Notes: generated by a model not told the origin, from the sequence alone. DNA of 58,930 nucleotides from Candidatus Phelpsiimicrobium noxiivivens (GCA_001873995.1 MNVR01000030.1:1-58930), one strand, 5' to 3'; numbered from the stretch's first letter, positions 16,205-24,490 are shown. Program-made: numbers and translations.

Positions 16205-17422
16205 ATGGTAAATGATGTGCTTTGCGTGATCCTTGGCGGCGGCCGCGGCACAAGGTTGTACCCTCTGACGCGCGACAGGGCAAAACCAGCAGTGCCGCTT
16301 TTTGGTAAATACCGCCTAATTGATATTCCTATATCAAACTGCCTCAATTCAGGCTTTAGGAAAATAAACATCCTTACCCAATTTAACTCTGAGTCTTTGA
16401 ATAAACATATCACGCGCACGTATAAGTTTGACCAATTTTCTAAAGGGTTTATTGAAATAATCGCGGCTGACCAGACTATGGAGCACGCGGATTGGTTCCA
16501 GGGCCCGGCTGACGCGGTGCGCAAGAGCCTCAAGCATTTTTCTCATCCCAATATCAAATATGTCTGCATTCTTTCTGGTGATCAGCTATATAAGATGGAC
16601 CTGAATAAATTTTTTGAGTATCATGTTTCAAAGAAAGCCCAGGTCACAGTTGCATGCAATGTTGTAGATGCGGGCGAGGTATCACATTTTGGCATCGTGG
16701 GTGTGGATGGCGCTTCCCGGATAACGAGTTTTGTTGAAAAACCGGATAATGAAGAATTGGTAAAAGCCTTAAAAGTCAAGAGAGGCGCAGAAGATAAGTT
16801 TTTGTGTTCTATGGGGATATACCTTTTTAATATTGACGCTTTGTCCGAGATATTGAGCAAAAGTAAAAAAGCGGATTTTGGCAAAGAGATAATTCCTGAA
16901 GCTATACACGATAGAAATATCTATGCTTATGAGTTTAACGGTTATTGGCGCGACATAGGGGCTATCAGTTCTTTTTACGCTGAGAATCTCGCGCTTACAC
17001 GCGAATCTCCGCCTCTAGATCTTTTTGATGAGGCGTGGCCTATTTATACTCGGTCGCGCTCTCTTCCGCCGGCAAAATATAACCATTCAACCATTGACCA
17101 CAGCATGGTGTCAGACGGCTCGGTTATTGATTCTGCTGTTATCAGGGGGTCAATTATCGGCTTACGCTCTAAGATAGCTAAGAACACCGTAATAGAGGAT
17201 TCTATTATTATGGGTAATGATTATTATGAGGCCGGTATGGGAGTAGGCGCAGATTGCCATATACGTAACGCCATTTTGGACAAGAACGCGCGCATAGGGC
17301 GTGGGGCGAAAATAGTAAATCAAAAAGGCGTCAAAGATTTTGATGGGCCTGACTATATGATCAAGGATGGCATCGTAGTAGTTTATAAAAACGCAACGAT
17401 AAAGACAGGAACAGTGATATAG
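16205..17422 (+). CDS. glgC: Glucose-1-phosphate adenylyltransferase
   Basis: Forms ADP-glucose for glycogen synthesis. The 405-residue enzyme begins with the nucleotidyltransferase signature GGGRGTRLYPLTRDRAKPAV followed by PLFGKYRLIDIPISNCLNSG. Then come QGPADAVRKSL, SGDQLYKMD, VEKPDNEEL and NGYWRDIGAISSFY, with a C-terminal left-handed beta-helix (about residues 290-400). Glycogen storage fits the adjacent pgi. No other glg gene lies in the window. Confidence 0.94.
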   Translation: MVNDVLCVILGGGRGTRLYPLTRDRAKPAVPLFGKYRLIDIPISNCLNSGFRKINILTQFNSESLNKHITRTYKFDQFSKGFIEIIAADQTMEHADWFQGPADAVRKSLKHFSHPNIKYVCILSGDQLYKMDLNKFFEYHVSKKAQVTVACNVVDAGEVSHFGIVGVDGASRITSFVEKPDNEELVKALKVKRGAEDKFLCSMGIYLFNIDALSEILSKSKKADFGKEIIPEAIHDRNIYAYEFNGYWRDIGAISSFYAENLALTRESPPLDLFDEAWPIYTRSRSLPPAKYNHSTIDHSMVSDGSVIDSAVIRGSIIGLRSKIAKNTVIEDSIIMGNDYYEAGMGVGADCHIRNAILDKNARIGRGAKIVNQKGVKDFDGPDYMIKDGIVVVYKNATIKTGTVI

Positions 17423-17425
17423 GTA

Positions 17426-17535
17426 AACTCCTGGCTTAACCGCTTGTAAATTTTAAGTTATTCCACTTAAAATTTACTAAGCAAGCTGCGGAGTTGATTA
17501 TGCAAAGAATATAAACCTACAATATACATAATCAA
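17426..17535 (+). repeat. CCTACA-loop two-hairpin element, copy 2
   Basis: Hairpin 1: AACTCC (17426-17431) pairs with GGAGTT, and inner GTAAATTTTAAG pairs with CTTAAAATTTAC (12 bp). Hairpin 2: TTGATTATG (17494-17502) pairs with CATAATCAA (17527-17535). The stem sequence differs from other copies but keeps pairing. The loop holds ATAAACCTACAATA. The lemA ribosome site (GGGGG) follows directly. Confidence 0.8.
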
Positions 17536-17544
17536 GGGGGACGA

Positions 17545-18099
17545 ATGATAATTATGTTAGTTCTGTTGGCGGCAATACTGTTGGTGGGGGGATGGTTTTT
17601 TACGACCTACAACTCGCTTGTTTCTCTTAAAGTGAGGGTTGAAAATGCCTGGTCTCAAATAGACGTGCAGCTGAAACGGCGCCACGACCTTATACCTAAC
17701 CTGGTTGAGGCGGTCAAGGGATATATGAATTATGAAAAAGATACCTTAGAGCGCGTCATTAAAGCCAGAAATCAGGCTATTGACGCTTCCAGCATTAAAG
17801 ATAAAGCCCAGGCGGAGAATTTTCTGAGTTCAACTTTAAAATCCCTGTTTGCAGTTGTTGAGAGGTATCCGGACCTTAAGGCAAATCAGAACGTGCTTAA
17901 ACTTCAGGAAGAGCTGACGTCAACCGAGAACAAGATCTCTTTTGCCAGGCAGTATTATAATGACGAGGCCGGCCGTTTTAATACACAGATACTTATCGTC
18001 CCGGGGAATATCGTTGCAGGCGCGGTTGGTTTTACTCAAAGAGACTTTTTTCAGATAGAGGACAAGACGGAAAAAGAAGTACCCCAGGTAAAGTTTTAG
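17545..18099 (+). CDS. lemA: LemA family membrane protein
   Basis: A 184-residue LemA protein: one N-terminal membrane helix (about residues 1-22), then the long helical-bundle domain opening with YNSLVSLKVRVENAWSQIDV and QLKRRHDLIPNLVEAVKGYM, which is the family signature, and QEELTSTENKISFARQYYND later. The molecular role of LemA is not settled, but it is very often next to an M48 metalloprotease or TPM-domain protein, as here. The ribosome site is GGGGG directly after the repeat element. Confidence 0.92.
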   Translation: MIIMLVLLAAILLVGGWFFTTYNSLVSLKVRVENAWSQIDVQLKRRHDLIPNLVEAVKGYMNYEKDTLERVIKARNQAIDASSIKDKAQAENFLSSTLKSLFAVVERYPDLKANQNVLKLQEELTSTENKISFARQYYNDEAGRFNTQILIVPGNIVAGAVGFTQRDFFQIEDKTEKEVPQVKF

Positions 18100-18102
18100 C
18101 GC

Positions 18103-19755
18103 ATGCCTTTTTCATTCATAGAGATCGAAGAAAAGAAAACCAAGATCATCGGTTTTCTTTTTGTTTTCATTATCTTCTTTTATTTTCTCACAGCTTACCT
18201 TATTCTCCTTGTTTTAGTAAATACATCGCTTTTTTCATCTGTTGAAGATGGCGGCGTGAGATATTTCACTCTGCCTTCTTTGCAACACACTCTTATAGTT
18301 TTTGTTGTTGCTTCTGTAGTGGGTTTATTGCATTGGTGGGCCTCTACAAGCGATCTTATTAATAAGATATGCGGCCTTATCGGAGCTGTTCCAATAGACT
18401 CAAAAGATACTTACCATCAATATCTAAAAAATATCGTTGAAGAAGTAAGTGTCGCCATAGGAGGCAGGCCTCTTGAGGCATGGGTCTTGCCAAGTGTCAG
18501 CATGAACGCTTTCGCTCTTGAAGATTTTAACGGCCGCGCTGTCATAGGCGTTACAGAGGGGCTATTAACGCGCTTGAGCCGTGCTCAGATAGAGGCTGTG
18601 GTGGGCCATGAGGCAGGCCACATCATAAGCGGCGATTGTCTTAGCACTACAGTGACTTGCGCTTTGGCAGAGATCTACGAAGAAGGCTCAACTCATCTCG
18701 CTTCAGGTTTAAATAAGATGAGGGGCAGGAGCAGTGGTGTTTTAGTATTGGTCTATATGATCTTGGCTGTTATGCGTTTTTTCAGTTCTCTTATCCGTTA
18801 TTTTATTTCACGTCAGAGAGAATATCGCGCGGATGCCGTTTCCACGCGCCTGACAAGGGATCCTTTAAGTTTGGCTGAGGCGCTTAAACTCATATCAACT
18901 AATTGGCGCGGCTCAGGAGCGCAAGGAGAGAAGTTGCAGTCAATTTTTATAATGAATCCTGCTTACAATGGGCTGGATGAGAAAGAGGGCTTATTCTCTG
19001 ATATGTTCTCCACGCATCCTCCTATAAAGAACAGGATAGGGATACTTTTGAATATGGCGCATTTGGATGAAAAGACGCTTGAGGAAAACTTAAAGAATTT
19101 TAAAAGAGTTTCTCCTATAGCTGAGGTTGAGACAAAGATAGAGGAATCGGATCTAGGCCGTAAGTGGTTTGCCTTTATTGGCCAAGAGTGGCAGGGGCCT
19201 TTTGGTATCAGTGAGTTAAAGAACATGCCGGCATTAACGCCTGAAGATTGGGTCAGGCCTGACGGATCACAGGGCGTTATACATGCCTATGAAGATAAGG
19301 CATTGCTTGGCCTATTCAGTAAGGATGCAGGCGCAGGCGATAAAGAGAAGTCTTTATGCCCGCATTGTAAGGTTTCTCTTGAAGAAGTTACATATGAAGG
19401 CGCGCCTATGCTAAAATGTAATTATTGCCAGGGAGTTTTTGTTGAAGAGGGTAAGGTTAGCCGCATCTTGATAAGGCAGGATAAACAATTTAGTGAAGAG
19501 ATCGCGCGGTTAGGAAAGACCCTGATAAGCGAAAAGCAGAAGTTTGCGGCAAAGCAGGGCACGGATAACGTCTGGGCGCTTGATTGTCCGAAGTGTTCGC
19601 GCAAGATGTTGCGGCAGTTTTTTGTTTACTCTTATCCTGTTGAAGTAGACCGTTGCGCCTATTGCGGCGGCACCTGGTTTGATAAGTATGAACTGGAGAT
19701 CCTCCAGTATCTTTATGAGAATAAGGAAGTATTATTTAAACAGGGCTTGACATAA
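18103..19755 (+). CDS. HtpX-like M48 membrane metalloprotease with GYF-like and zinc-ribbon C-terminus
   Basis: A 550-residue membrane protease three bases after lemA. Two hydrophobic helices (about 15-42 and 60-82) precede an M48 peptidase domain with zinc motif HEAGH (His169, Glu170, His173) and the third ligand region EYRADAVSTRL. From about residue 348 comes a GYF_2-like segment (FIGQEWQGPFGISELKN) and then two CxxC/CxxC zinc ribbons of the zf-TFIIB kind (Cys419/422 with 439/442, and Cys495/498 with 518/521). HtpX is normally about 290 residues, so the C-terminal half is an added module, probably for substrate or partner binding in the cytoplasm. Confidence 0.87.
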   Translation: MPFSFIEIEEKKTKIIGFLFVFIIFFYFLTAYLILLVLVNTSLFSSVEDGGVRYFTLPSLQHTLIVFVVASVVGLLHWWASTSDLINKICGLIGAVPIDSKDTYHQYLKNIVEEVSVAIGGRPLEAWVLPSVSMNAFALEDFNGRAVIGVTEGLLTRLSRAQIEAVVGHEAGHIISGDCLSTTVTCALAEIYEEGSTHLASGLNKMRGRSSGVLVLVYMILAVMRFFSSLIRYFISRQREYRADAVSTRLTRDPLSLAEALKLISTNWRGSGAQGEKLQSIFIMNPAYNGLDEKEGLFSDMFSTHPPIKNRIGILLNMAHLDEKTLEENLKNFKRVSPIAEVETKIEESDLGRKWFAFIGQEWQGPFGISELKNMPALTPEDWVRPDGSQGVIHAYEDKALLGLFSKDAGAGDKEKSLCPHCKVSLEEVTYEGAPMLKCNYCQGVFVEEGKVSRILIRQDKQFSEEIARLGKTLISEKQKFAAKQGTDNVWALDCPKCSRKMLRQFFVYSYPVEVDRCAYCGGTWFDKYELEILQYLYENKEVLFKQGLT

Positions 19756-19774
19756 AATAAAAATATAGTATACT
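19747..19774 (+). promoter_or_regulatory. Sigma-70-type promoter of the porin-amt operon
   Basis: TTGACA (19747-19752), a 16-base spacer and TATACT (19769-19774). The upstream stop codon TAA begins right after the -35 box. As at 10221 and 24542, a hairpin and terminator follow within about 80 bases. Confidence 0.82.
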
Positions 19775-19793
19775 TACTTTGTTGGTAAGGGAT

Positions 19794-19832
19794 ATTACGA
19801 AGTCGTAATGAAAGTAGAAGACAATGGCGTTC
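19794..19832 (+). promoter_or_regulatory. Probable ANTAR hairpins, porin-amt leader module 1
   Basis: P1 is ATTAC/GTAAT (19794-19809) with loop GAAGTC (G4 kept, A1 not). P2 is a weak hairpin (19817-19832) with loop AATGGC (A1, G4), whose 3' side GTTC lies inside the terminator 5' arm at 19827-19834. Sequence around P2 is similar to the leaders at 10.3 and 24.6 kb. Confidence 0.5.
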
Positions 19833-19858
19833 GCAAAAGAAGCGAACGCATTTTTTTT
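19827..19858 (+). terminator. Intrinsic terminator 1 in porin-amt leader
   Basis: GCGTTCGC (19827-19834) and GCGAACGC (19842-19849) pair perfectly around AAAAGAA and are followed by eight T residues. It lies upstream of the operon, so it should act as an attenuator. Confidence 0.88.
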
Positions 19859-19860
19859 GT

Positions 19861-19914
19861 GGGATAACGAGATCCCGGAAGAGCTTTAATGATAAAGTTA
19901 TTCCGGGTTTTTTT
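19861..19914 (+). terminator. Terminator 2 with overlapping A1/G4 hexaloop hairpin
   Basis: GGGAT/ATCCC (19861-19876) closes loop AACGAG (A1, G4), the ANTAR-type loop. Its 3' arm overlaps the terminator arm CCCGGAA (19874-19880), which pairs with TTCCGGG (19901-19907) before seven T residues. An inner stem CTTTA/TAAAG strengthens the terminator. The two folds exclude each other, as expected for an antitermination switch. Confidence 0.72.
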
Positions 19915-19930
19915 ATTTAAGGCCTCTTTT

Positions 19931-19984
19931 TAAGACATGGGCGTCTTATGTTCAGAGATGAACTTAGGGCGCCTATTTTGTTTT
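19931..19984 (+). promoter_or_regulatory. Dual-hexaloop ANTAR target overlapping terminator 3
   Basis: P1 TAAGAC/GTCTTA (19931-19948) has loop ATGGGC. After a single base, P2 GTTC/GAAC (19950-19963) has loop AGAGAT. Both loops have A1 and G4. An alternative stem ATGGGCG (19937-19943) with CGCCTAT (19970-19976, one wobble) is followed by TTTTGTTTT and competes with P1. The porin ribosome site AGGAGGAGG starts at 19995. Confidence 0.72.
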
Positions 19985-20004
19985 ATAACTTAAGAGGAGG
20001 AGGA

Positions 20005-20769
20005 ATGAAAAGTGCGAGTTTGATGCGTGGGTTATATTTATTAGTGTTCTTTGTTTTTGGCCAGGTGTTTGCCACAAGCAGTGTTTTCGCGACAGCAACG
20101 ACGCATATCTGGGCGCCGTCAACGGACGTGCAAGCGTTCAAAAAATGGCATCTGACAGCGGATTTCTATGTGCCGACAGAGAGCAATTCAGATGGCTCAA
20201 GGGCAAATACGATCACGAATGCCGGGTTGACCGTAGGTATCCTGCCGTTTAAGAAACTGAATGCCGAAGTGGGTTTTGACCACAAGTCAGGATACGGGGC
20301 TTTGGACAAATATCCGATGTATTTCAACGCGAAAGTTGGTATTCCGGAAGATTCTTTTGGCAAGTTCTTTCCTGCTATGGCATTCGGTGTTTACGACATT
20401 GGGACAAAAGAAGATAAGACCGATGCTAACGTTTTTTATGGCAAGATAGCTAAAACCCTGACATTGGGCGGTGTTAACTTGGGCAGATTATCAGCCGGTT
20501 ATTTTGTCGGTAATAATAAACTTCTTGTTCATGGCGGGAAAAAAGATAATGCGGGCGCTCTTTTGGCTTGGGAGCGCGTGATGAGTGAAATCTCCGATAA
20601 ACTATGGCTCTGCGTTGAATATCAGGGTTCGCGCTCTGCCTACGGAGCCATGAACTATGGAGCTTCCTGGAAGTTTGCCGATAACGTTTCTGTTATTTTC
20701 GGTTATCAGATATATAACGATGTTGATCTTTCTAATACGTTTACTATCCAGACAGATATAGATTTTTGA
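20005..20769 (+). CDS. Outer-membrane porin-like protein of the ammonium operon
   Basis: A 254-residue protein with a signal peptide (hydrophobic residues 9-21, cut near SVFA) and a mature part made of alternating amphipathic strands with many Gly, Tyr and Asn, ending in DIDF with a terminal Phe, as in outer-membrane beta-barrels. It is a putative channel for the outer membrane; the ligand is not visible, but its place directly ahead of amt1 suggests nitrogen compounds. ATG 20005 follows a strong AGGAGGAGG. An in-frame ATG at 19948 lies inside the leader hairpins and is rejected. Confidence 0.78.
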   Translation: MKSASLMRGLYLLVFFVFGQVFATSSVFATATTHIWAPSTDVQAFKKWHLTADFYVPTESNSDGSRANTITNAGLTVGILPFKKLNAEVGFDHKSGYGALDKYPMYFNAKVGIPEDSFGKFFPAMAFGVYDIGTKEDKTDANVFYGKIAKTLTLGGVNLGRLSAGYFVGNNKLLVHGGKKDNAGALLAWERVMSEISDKLWLCVEYQGSRSAYGAMNYGASWKFADNVSVIFGYQIYNDVDLSNTFTIQTDIDF

Positions 20770-20779
20770 TGGAGGAAGT

Positions 20780-22144
20780 ATGAAAAAAATATTGTCTTTT
20801 TTTTACTGGACACTAGGCCTATTGGCCCTCGTTCCTGTTGTTTGGGCGGCTGATCCAGGAGGTGCGGCGACAATAGCCGCCAATCCTATGGCGCCGGTGG
20901 ATTATGTATGGATACTTATCTGCGGGTTTTTGGTGTTTTTCATGCAGGCAGGGTTTGCTATGGTTGAGACGGGTTTCTGCCGCGCCAAAAATGCCACTAA
21001 CCTTATGGCTAAGAATACTATTGATTTTGTGGTAGCTTCCTTAGTTTTTATGGCTTTCGGTTTTGCCATTATGATGGGGCAGGATTACAAAGGGCTTTTT
21101 GGGACAACGGGCTGGTTTTTGCATGGCGAAAACTATGATGTAGGGCGATACCTTATGTTTTTTTGGCAGTTGGTATTTGCCGGTACAGCCGCTACGATCG
21201 TCTCTGGAGCTGTGGCTGAGCGCTTGAAATTTAAGGCTTATTTTCTGTATAGTCTTGCAGTGAGCGCGTTGATCTACCCTATTTACGGGCACTGGGTCTG
21301 GGGATGCGGCTGGCTTGCAAAACTTCCATTTGGCGTAGGCCACGTTGATTTTGCCGGTTCCGGTGTTGTACATACCATAGGCGGATTCGTAGGTTTGGCA
21401 GGAGCTATTGTTTTAGGACCTCGTTTCGGAAAATACTCCAACGACGGTAAGCCAAAGGCTATACCAGGCCACAGTATTACGCTGGCGGCTTTAGGCACGT
21501 TCATCCTTTGGTTCGGTTGGTTCGGGTTTAATCCAGGTTCTACCTTTTCCGCGCATCAGTTAAGGATAGCCGTAGTTGCTGTTAATACTAACCTGGCCGC
21601 CGCAGCAGGCGCTGCCGTAGCTATTCTTATTGTATTTGCCAAGACCAAGAAGTGGGATGTTGGTATGATGTTAAATGGCTGTTTGGCAGGCCTTGTGGCT
21701 ATTACTGCGCCTTGCGCGTGGGTTGAGGCATGGGCTGCTGTTGTAATAGGCGCTATTGCCGGCCTTCTTGTAGTTTTGAGCGTGTATTTTTGGGAAGGTA
21801 TAGGTGTTGATGATCCTGTGGGTGCTGTAAGCGTTCATGCTGTTAATGGCTTTTGGGGCCTGATCAGCGTGGGCTTATTTGCTGACGGGACTTATGGATT
21901 GGCTACGACAAGCGAGCCTTTGGTTAAAGGATTGTTTTACGGCGGAGGCACAGGACAGTTGATAGCTCAGGTTATAGGTGCGCTGGTTGCTGCTACATGG
22001 GCATTTGTCCTTGGGTTCATCGTATTCAAAGTTATGGATAAGCTATTTGGGATCCGTGTAACGCCTGAAGAAGAGATAAAAGGTTTGGATATTCCCGAAC
22101 ACGGAACACCAGCTTATCCTAATTTTTATACAGACAATGGATAA
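20780..22144 (+). CDS. amt: Ammonium transporter Amt 1
   Basis: A 454-residue inner-membrane ammonium channel with eleven predicted helices after a cleavable-looking N-terminal segment. Family landmarks: FFMQAGFAMVETGFCRAKNA, the twin-His region YPIYGHWVWGCGW, DFAGSGVVHTIGGFVGLAGA, LGTFILWFGWFGFNPGS and VSVHAVNGFWGLISVGLF. It lies 11 bases after the porin and is followed by a PII gene, the usual amt-glnK pairing, so uptake is probably gated by PII. Transcription should depend on read-through of the 19.8-kb leader. Confidence 0.95.
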   Translation: MKKILSFFYWTLGLLALVPVVWAADPGGAATIAANPMAPVDYVWILICGFLVFFMQAGFAMVETGFCRAKNATNLMAKNTIDFVVASLVFMAFGFAIMMGQDYKGLFGTTGWFLHGENYDVGRYLMFFWQLVFAGTAATIVSGAVAERLKFKAYFLYSLAVSALIYPIYGHWVWGCGWLAKLPFGVGHVDFAGSGVVHTIGGFVGLAGAIVLGPRFGKYSNDGKPKAIPGHSITLAALGTFILWFGWFGFNPGSTFSAHQLRIAVVAVNTNLAAAAGAAVAILIVFAKTKKWDVGMMLNGCLAGLVAITAPCAWVEAWAAVVIGAIAGLLVVLSVYFWEGIGVDDPVGAVSVHAVNGFWGLISVGLFADGTYGLATTSEPLVKGLFYGGGTGQLIAQVIGALVAATWAFVLGFIVFKVMDKLFGIRVTPEEEIKGLDIPEHGTPAYPNFYTDNG

Positions 22145-22168
22145 AGCAAAAGATAGGAGGATGCATAT

Positions 22169-22507
22169 ATGAAAAAAATAGAAGCAGTTATTCGCGTGGA
22201 AAAACTGGAAGAGGCCATGGAGTCATTAGATAAACTGGGTTATCCAGGAGTGATGGTAAGTAGGATCGAAGGCCACGGCCGTCAGAAAGGTTTAAAGGAG
22301 CAGTTCCGCGGCAGAGAATTCAGGGTAGACCTTTTGCCGAAGGTCAAGCTGGATATTGTGGTCCATGATGTTGACGTTGACAAGATCGTGGCGTGTATCG
22401 CAGGTGTTGCAAAGACAGGAGCGATTGGCGACGGTAAGATATTCGTTTATACGGTAGATAACGCCATGCGTATACGTACAGGCGAACAAGGCGAGAAGGC
22501 GCTGTAG
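22169..22507 (+). CDS. glnB: PII nitrogen regulatory protein 1
   Basis: A 112-residue PII protein. It has the T-loop start GHGRQKGLKEQFRGREF, the ATP-site GDGKIFVYTVD and the C-terminal RIRTGEQGEKAL. At the T-loop, positions 46 and 51 are Phe where uridylylated PII proteins have Tyr, so modification at Tyr51 is impossible and control must come from ATP, ADP and 2-oxoglutarate binding. It is directly downstream of amt1 and probably gates it. AGGAGG precedes the ATG. Confidence 0.94.
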   Translation: MKKIEAVIRVEKLEEAMESLDKLGYPGVMVSRIEGHGRQKGLKEQFRGREFRVDLLPKVKLDIVVHDVDVDKIVACIAGVAKTGAIGDGKIFVYTVDNAMRIRTGEQGEKAL

Positions 22508-22520
22508 CAGGTTTTGACCT

Positions 22521-22700
22521 ATGTTAAATCAAGAGTTGATAGAAAAGGTCATACGGATCAAGCAGGAGAACGGATATACGCTCTATGACCTATCTAAGAA
22601 ACTTGATATTCAGATCTCAACCATAGAGAGGTGGTTTAAGACCAAGCGTATTAATAAAGTCTATGCCAGATTTGTTGCCGAGAGGTTGAAGATCGCGTAA
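22521..22700 (+). CDS. 59-residue helix-turn-helix protein
   Basis: A small reading frame (ATG 22521, TAA 22698-22700) encoding 59 residues that are almost wholly an XRE-like HTH: YTLYDLSKKLDIQISTIERW shows the two helices and the turn, then FKTKRINKVYARFVAERLK. It lies 13 bases after the first PII gene, in the same direction. No good Shine-Dalgarno is visible, so translation may be coupled. It might bind DNA as a dimer or act on a partner regulator. No family name is offered; the HTH pattern is the only evidence. Confidence 0.6.
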   Translation: MLNQELIEKVIRIKQENGYTLYDLSKKLDIQISTIERWFKTKRINKVYARFVAERLKIA

Positions 22701-22800
22701 ACGAACGGTTTTCGTATCTCGTCAACAATGTTATTTTTGTGTTGGATTTATCCAGTTGAATATACAAAAGAATAAGTAGTCTAACAACGGGAGGTTAAGT

Positions 22801-24030
22801 ATGGTTAACGCGGGAGATACAGCGTGGATACTGATGTCGTCGGCGCTTGTTATGCTGATGACCCCGGGCTTGGCATTTTTCTACGGGGGAATGGTCAGGC
22901 GTAAGAATGTGCTAAGCGTTCTTATGCAGTGTTTTGTTATTTTGTGCGTGTTGAGTTTGCAGTGGGTGGTGTTCGGTTACAGCCTGTCTTTTCATCCCGG
23001 TGATGGTTTTTGGGGAGGCCTTGGCTGGGCAGGTTTGAATGGTGTGGGGTTAGAGCCTTACGCGGATTACGCGGCGACTATTCCTCATCAGGCATTTATG
23101 ATATTCCAGGCGATGTTCGCTATCATAACACCTGCGCTTATCATCGGAGCGTTCGCTGAAAGAATGAAGTTCTCGGCTTTTCTAATATTTACCATCCTTT
23201 GGGCAACGCTTGTTTATGACCCCGTTTGCCATTGGGTGTGGGGTATTGGAGGATGGATAAGGAACATGGGCGCGCTTGATTTCGCGGGCGGGACAGTCGT
23301 CCATATTAATGCTGGTATCGCAGCTTTAATGACGGCGTTAGTAATAGGCCGAAGGAAAAATCTAGACAAGAGCGTGCCTTCACCGCATAACCTGCCTTTT
23401 GTTGTGTTGGGGACAGCCCTTCTTTGGTTTGGCTGGTTTGGGTTCAACGCGGGGAGCGCTTTGGCAGCCAATGGAATAGCGGTCAACGCGTTTGTCGTTA
23501 CCAATACGGCCGCGGCTGCCGCGGGTTTAAGTTGGGCGCTAATAGAGTGGATACGTAACGGCAAGACTACGATGTTCGGCGTTGCCAGCGGCGCAGTCGC
23601 GGGGTTAGTCGCTATCACGCCGGCAGCAGGTTATGTTAATGTTATTTCGGCCATTATCATTGGCCTTCTTGTTAGCGTATTCTGTTATATCGCGGCGGCT
23701 ATAATTAAGCCAAAATTAGGATACGATGACGCGCTGGATGCCTTTGGCGTCCACTGCGTAGGCGGTATGTGGGGCGCATTAGCAACAGGGCTGTTTGCTT
23801 CCAAGGCTGTTAATGCCGCGGGAAATAACGGCCTGTTTTTCGGCAATCCTCATCAACTATATGTCCAGGCGGTAGCTGTTGGATCAACTTTACTTTATGC
23901 TATTGTTGGGACTTTTGTGATCTATAAGATAATTGACGTGACAATAGGCATGAGGGTGGTTGAAAAAGATGAAGACTTAGGTTTGGATCTGACCCAGCAT
24001 CGGGAAAGGGCATATACTGTATTGGAATAG
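22801..24030 (+). CDS. amt: Ammonium transporter Amt 2
   Basis: A 409-residue ammonium channel, distinct from Amt 1: it starts directly with NAGDTAWILMSSALVMLMTP and GLAFFYGGMVRRKNVLS, as in the common bacterial AmtB. It has YDPVCHWVWGIGGWIRN, DFAGGTVVHINAGIAALM, LGTALLWFGWFGFNAGSALA and FGVHCVGGMWGALATGLF. GGGAGG precedes the ATG by a few bases. The 100-base gap upstream holds no terminator. Two Amt-PII pairs in tandem suggest channels with different affinity or control. The stop codon TAG starts an AT-rich repeat. Confidence 0.95.
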   Translation: MVNAGDTAWILMSSALVMLMTPGLAFFYGGMVRRKNVLSVLMQCFVILCVLSLQWVVFGYSLSFHPGDGFWGGLGWAGLNGVGLEPYADYAATIPHQAFMIFQAMFAIITPALIIGAFAERMKFSAFLIFTILWATLVYDPVCHWVWGIGGWIRNMGALDFAGGTVVHINAGIAALMTALVIGRRKNLDKSVPSPHNLPFVVLGTALLWFGWFGFNAGSALAANGIAVNAFVVTNTAAAAAGLSWALIEWIRNGKTTMFGVASGAVAGLVAITPAAGYVNVISAIIIGLLVSVFCYIAAAIIKPKLGYDDALDAFGVHCVGGMWGALATGLFASKAVNAAGNNGLFFGNPHQLYVQAVAVGSTLLYAIVGTFVIYKIIDVTIGMRVVEKDEDLGLDLTQHRERAYTVLE

Positions 24031-24122
24031 TAAATAGTAAATAGAATATAGTAGATAGTAAAAACGAGAACCCTAAAGATCTAATGCTTTAACTATAAAC
24101 TATAAACTATTTACTATTAACT
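24028..24122. repeat. AT-rich TAGTAAATAG direct and inverted repeats
   Basis: TAGTAAATAGTAAATAG begins at the amt2 stop codon (24028). An inverted counterpart, ACTATAAACTATAAACTATT, lies at 24092-24111 and continues to about 24122. The inverted arm matches the + strand at 40355-40378, another stop-codon position. The arms could fold into a weak hairpin between amt2 and the second PII gene. Confidence 0.7.
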
Positions 24123-24142
24123 GCTTCTAAGAGGGGGTTTTT

Positions 24143-24484
24143 ATGAAACTAATTATCGCAATTATTCAGCCAAGCAGGCTGGAAGATGTTAAGGAGCAAC
24201 TTTATCAGGCTGGGGTTAATCTGATAACGGTCTCTGAGGTTCTTGGCCATGGCCGGCAGAAGGGTGTTACCGAGGTCTATCGCGGCGCCAGGGAAATGGG
24301 CAATTTGCTTCGCAAGGTCCGTCTTGAGATCGCGGTAAACAAAGACTTTGTTGAACCGACCATAAAAGCCATCATCAAAGGCGCTAAAACAGGCGAAACA
24401 GGAGATGGTAAGATATTCGTTCTTGACCTTGAGGATTGCGTCCGTATACGCACTGGAGAGAAAGGCCCTGCAGCTATCGGCTAA
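24143..24484 (+). CDS. glnK: PII nitrogen regulatory protein 2
   Basis: A 113-residue PII protein paired with amt2. It shows [39 protein letters not shown] and [11 protein letters not shown]. Tyr46 is present, but position 51 is Glu (sequence [11 protein letters not shown]), so the usual uridylylation site is missing here as well. GAGGGGG precedes the ATG. The stop is followed by a large GC-rich palindrome (24491-24520). Confidence 0.94.
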   Translation: MKLIIAIIQPSRLEDVKEQLYQAGVNLITVSEVLGHGRQKGVTEVYRGAREMGNLLRKVRLEIAVNKDFVEPTIKAIIKGAKTGETGDGKIFVLDLEDCVRIRTGEKGPAAIG

Positions 24485-24490
24485 AATATT

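Noticed and set aside
19948-20004. N-terminal extension of the porin from ATG 19948
   Set aside because: The extension lies inside the leader hairpins and terminator. ATG 20005 has a strong ribosome site and starts a clear signal peptide.
22701-22800. amt2 upstream gap as a further ANTAR leader
   Set aside because: ACGA...TCGT closes a loop with A1 and G4, but there is no terminator hairpin with a U-tract.
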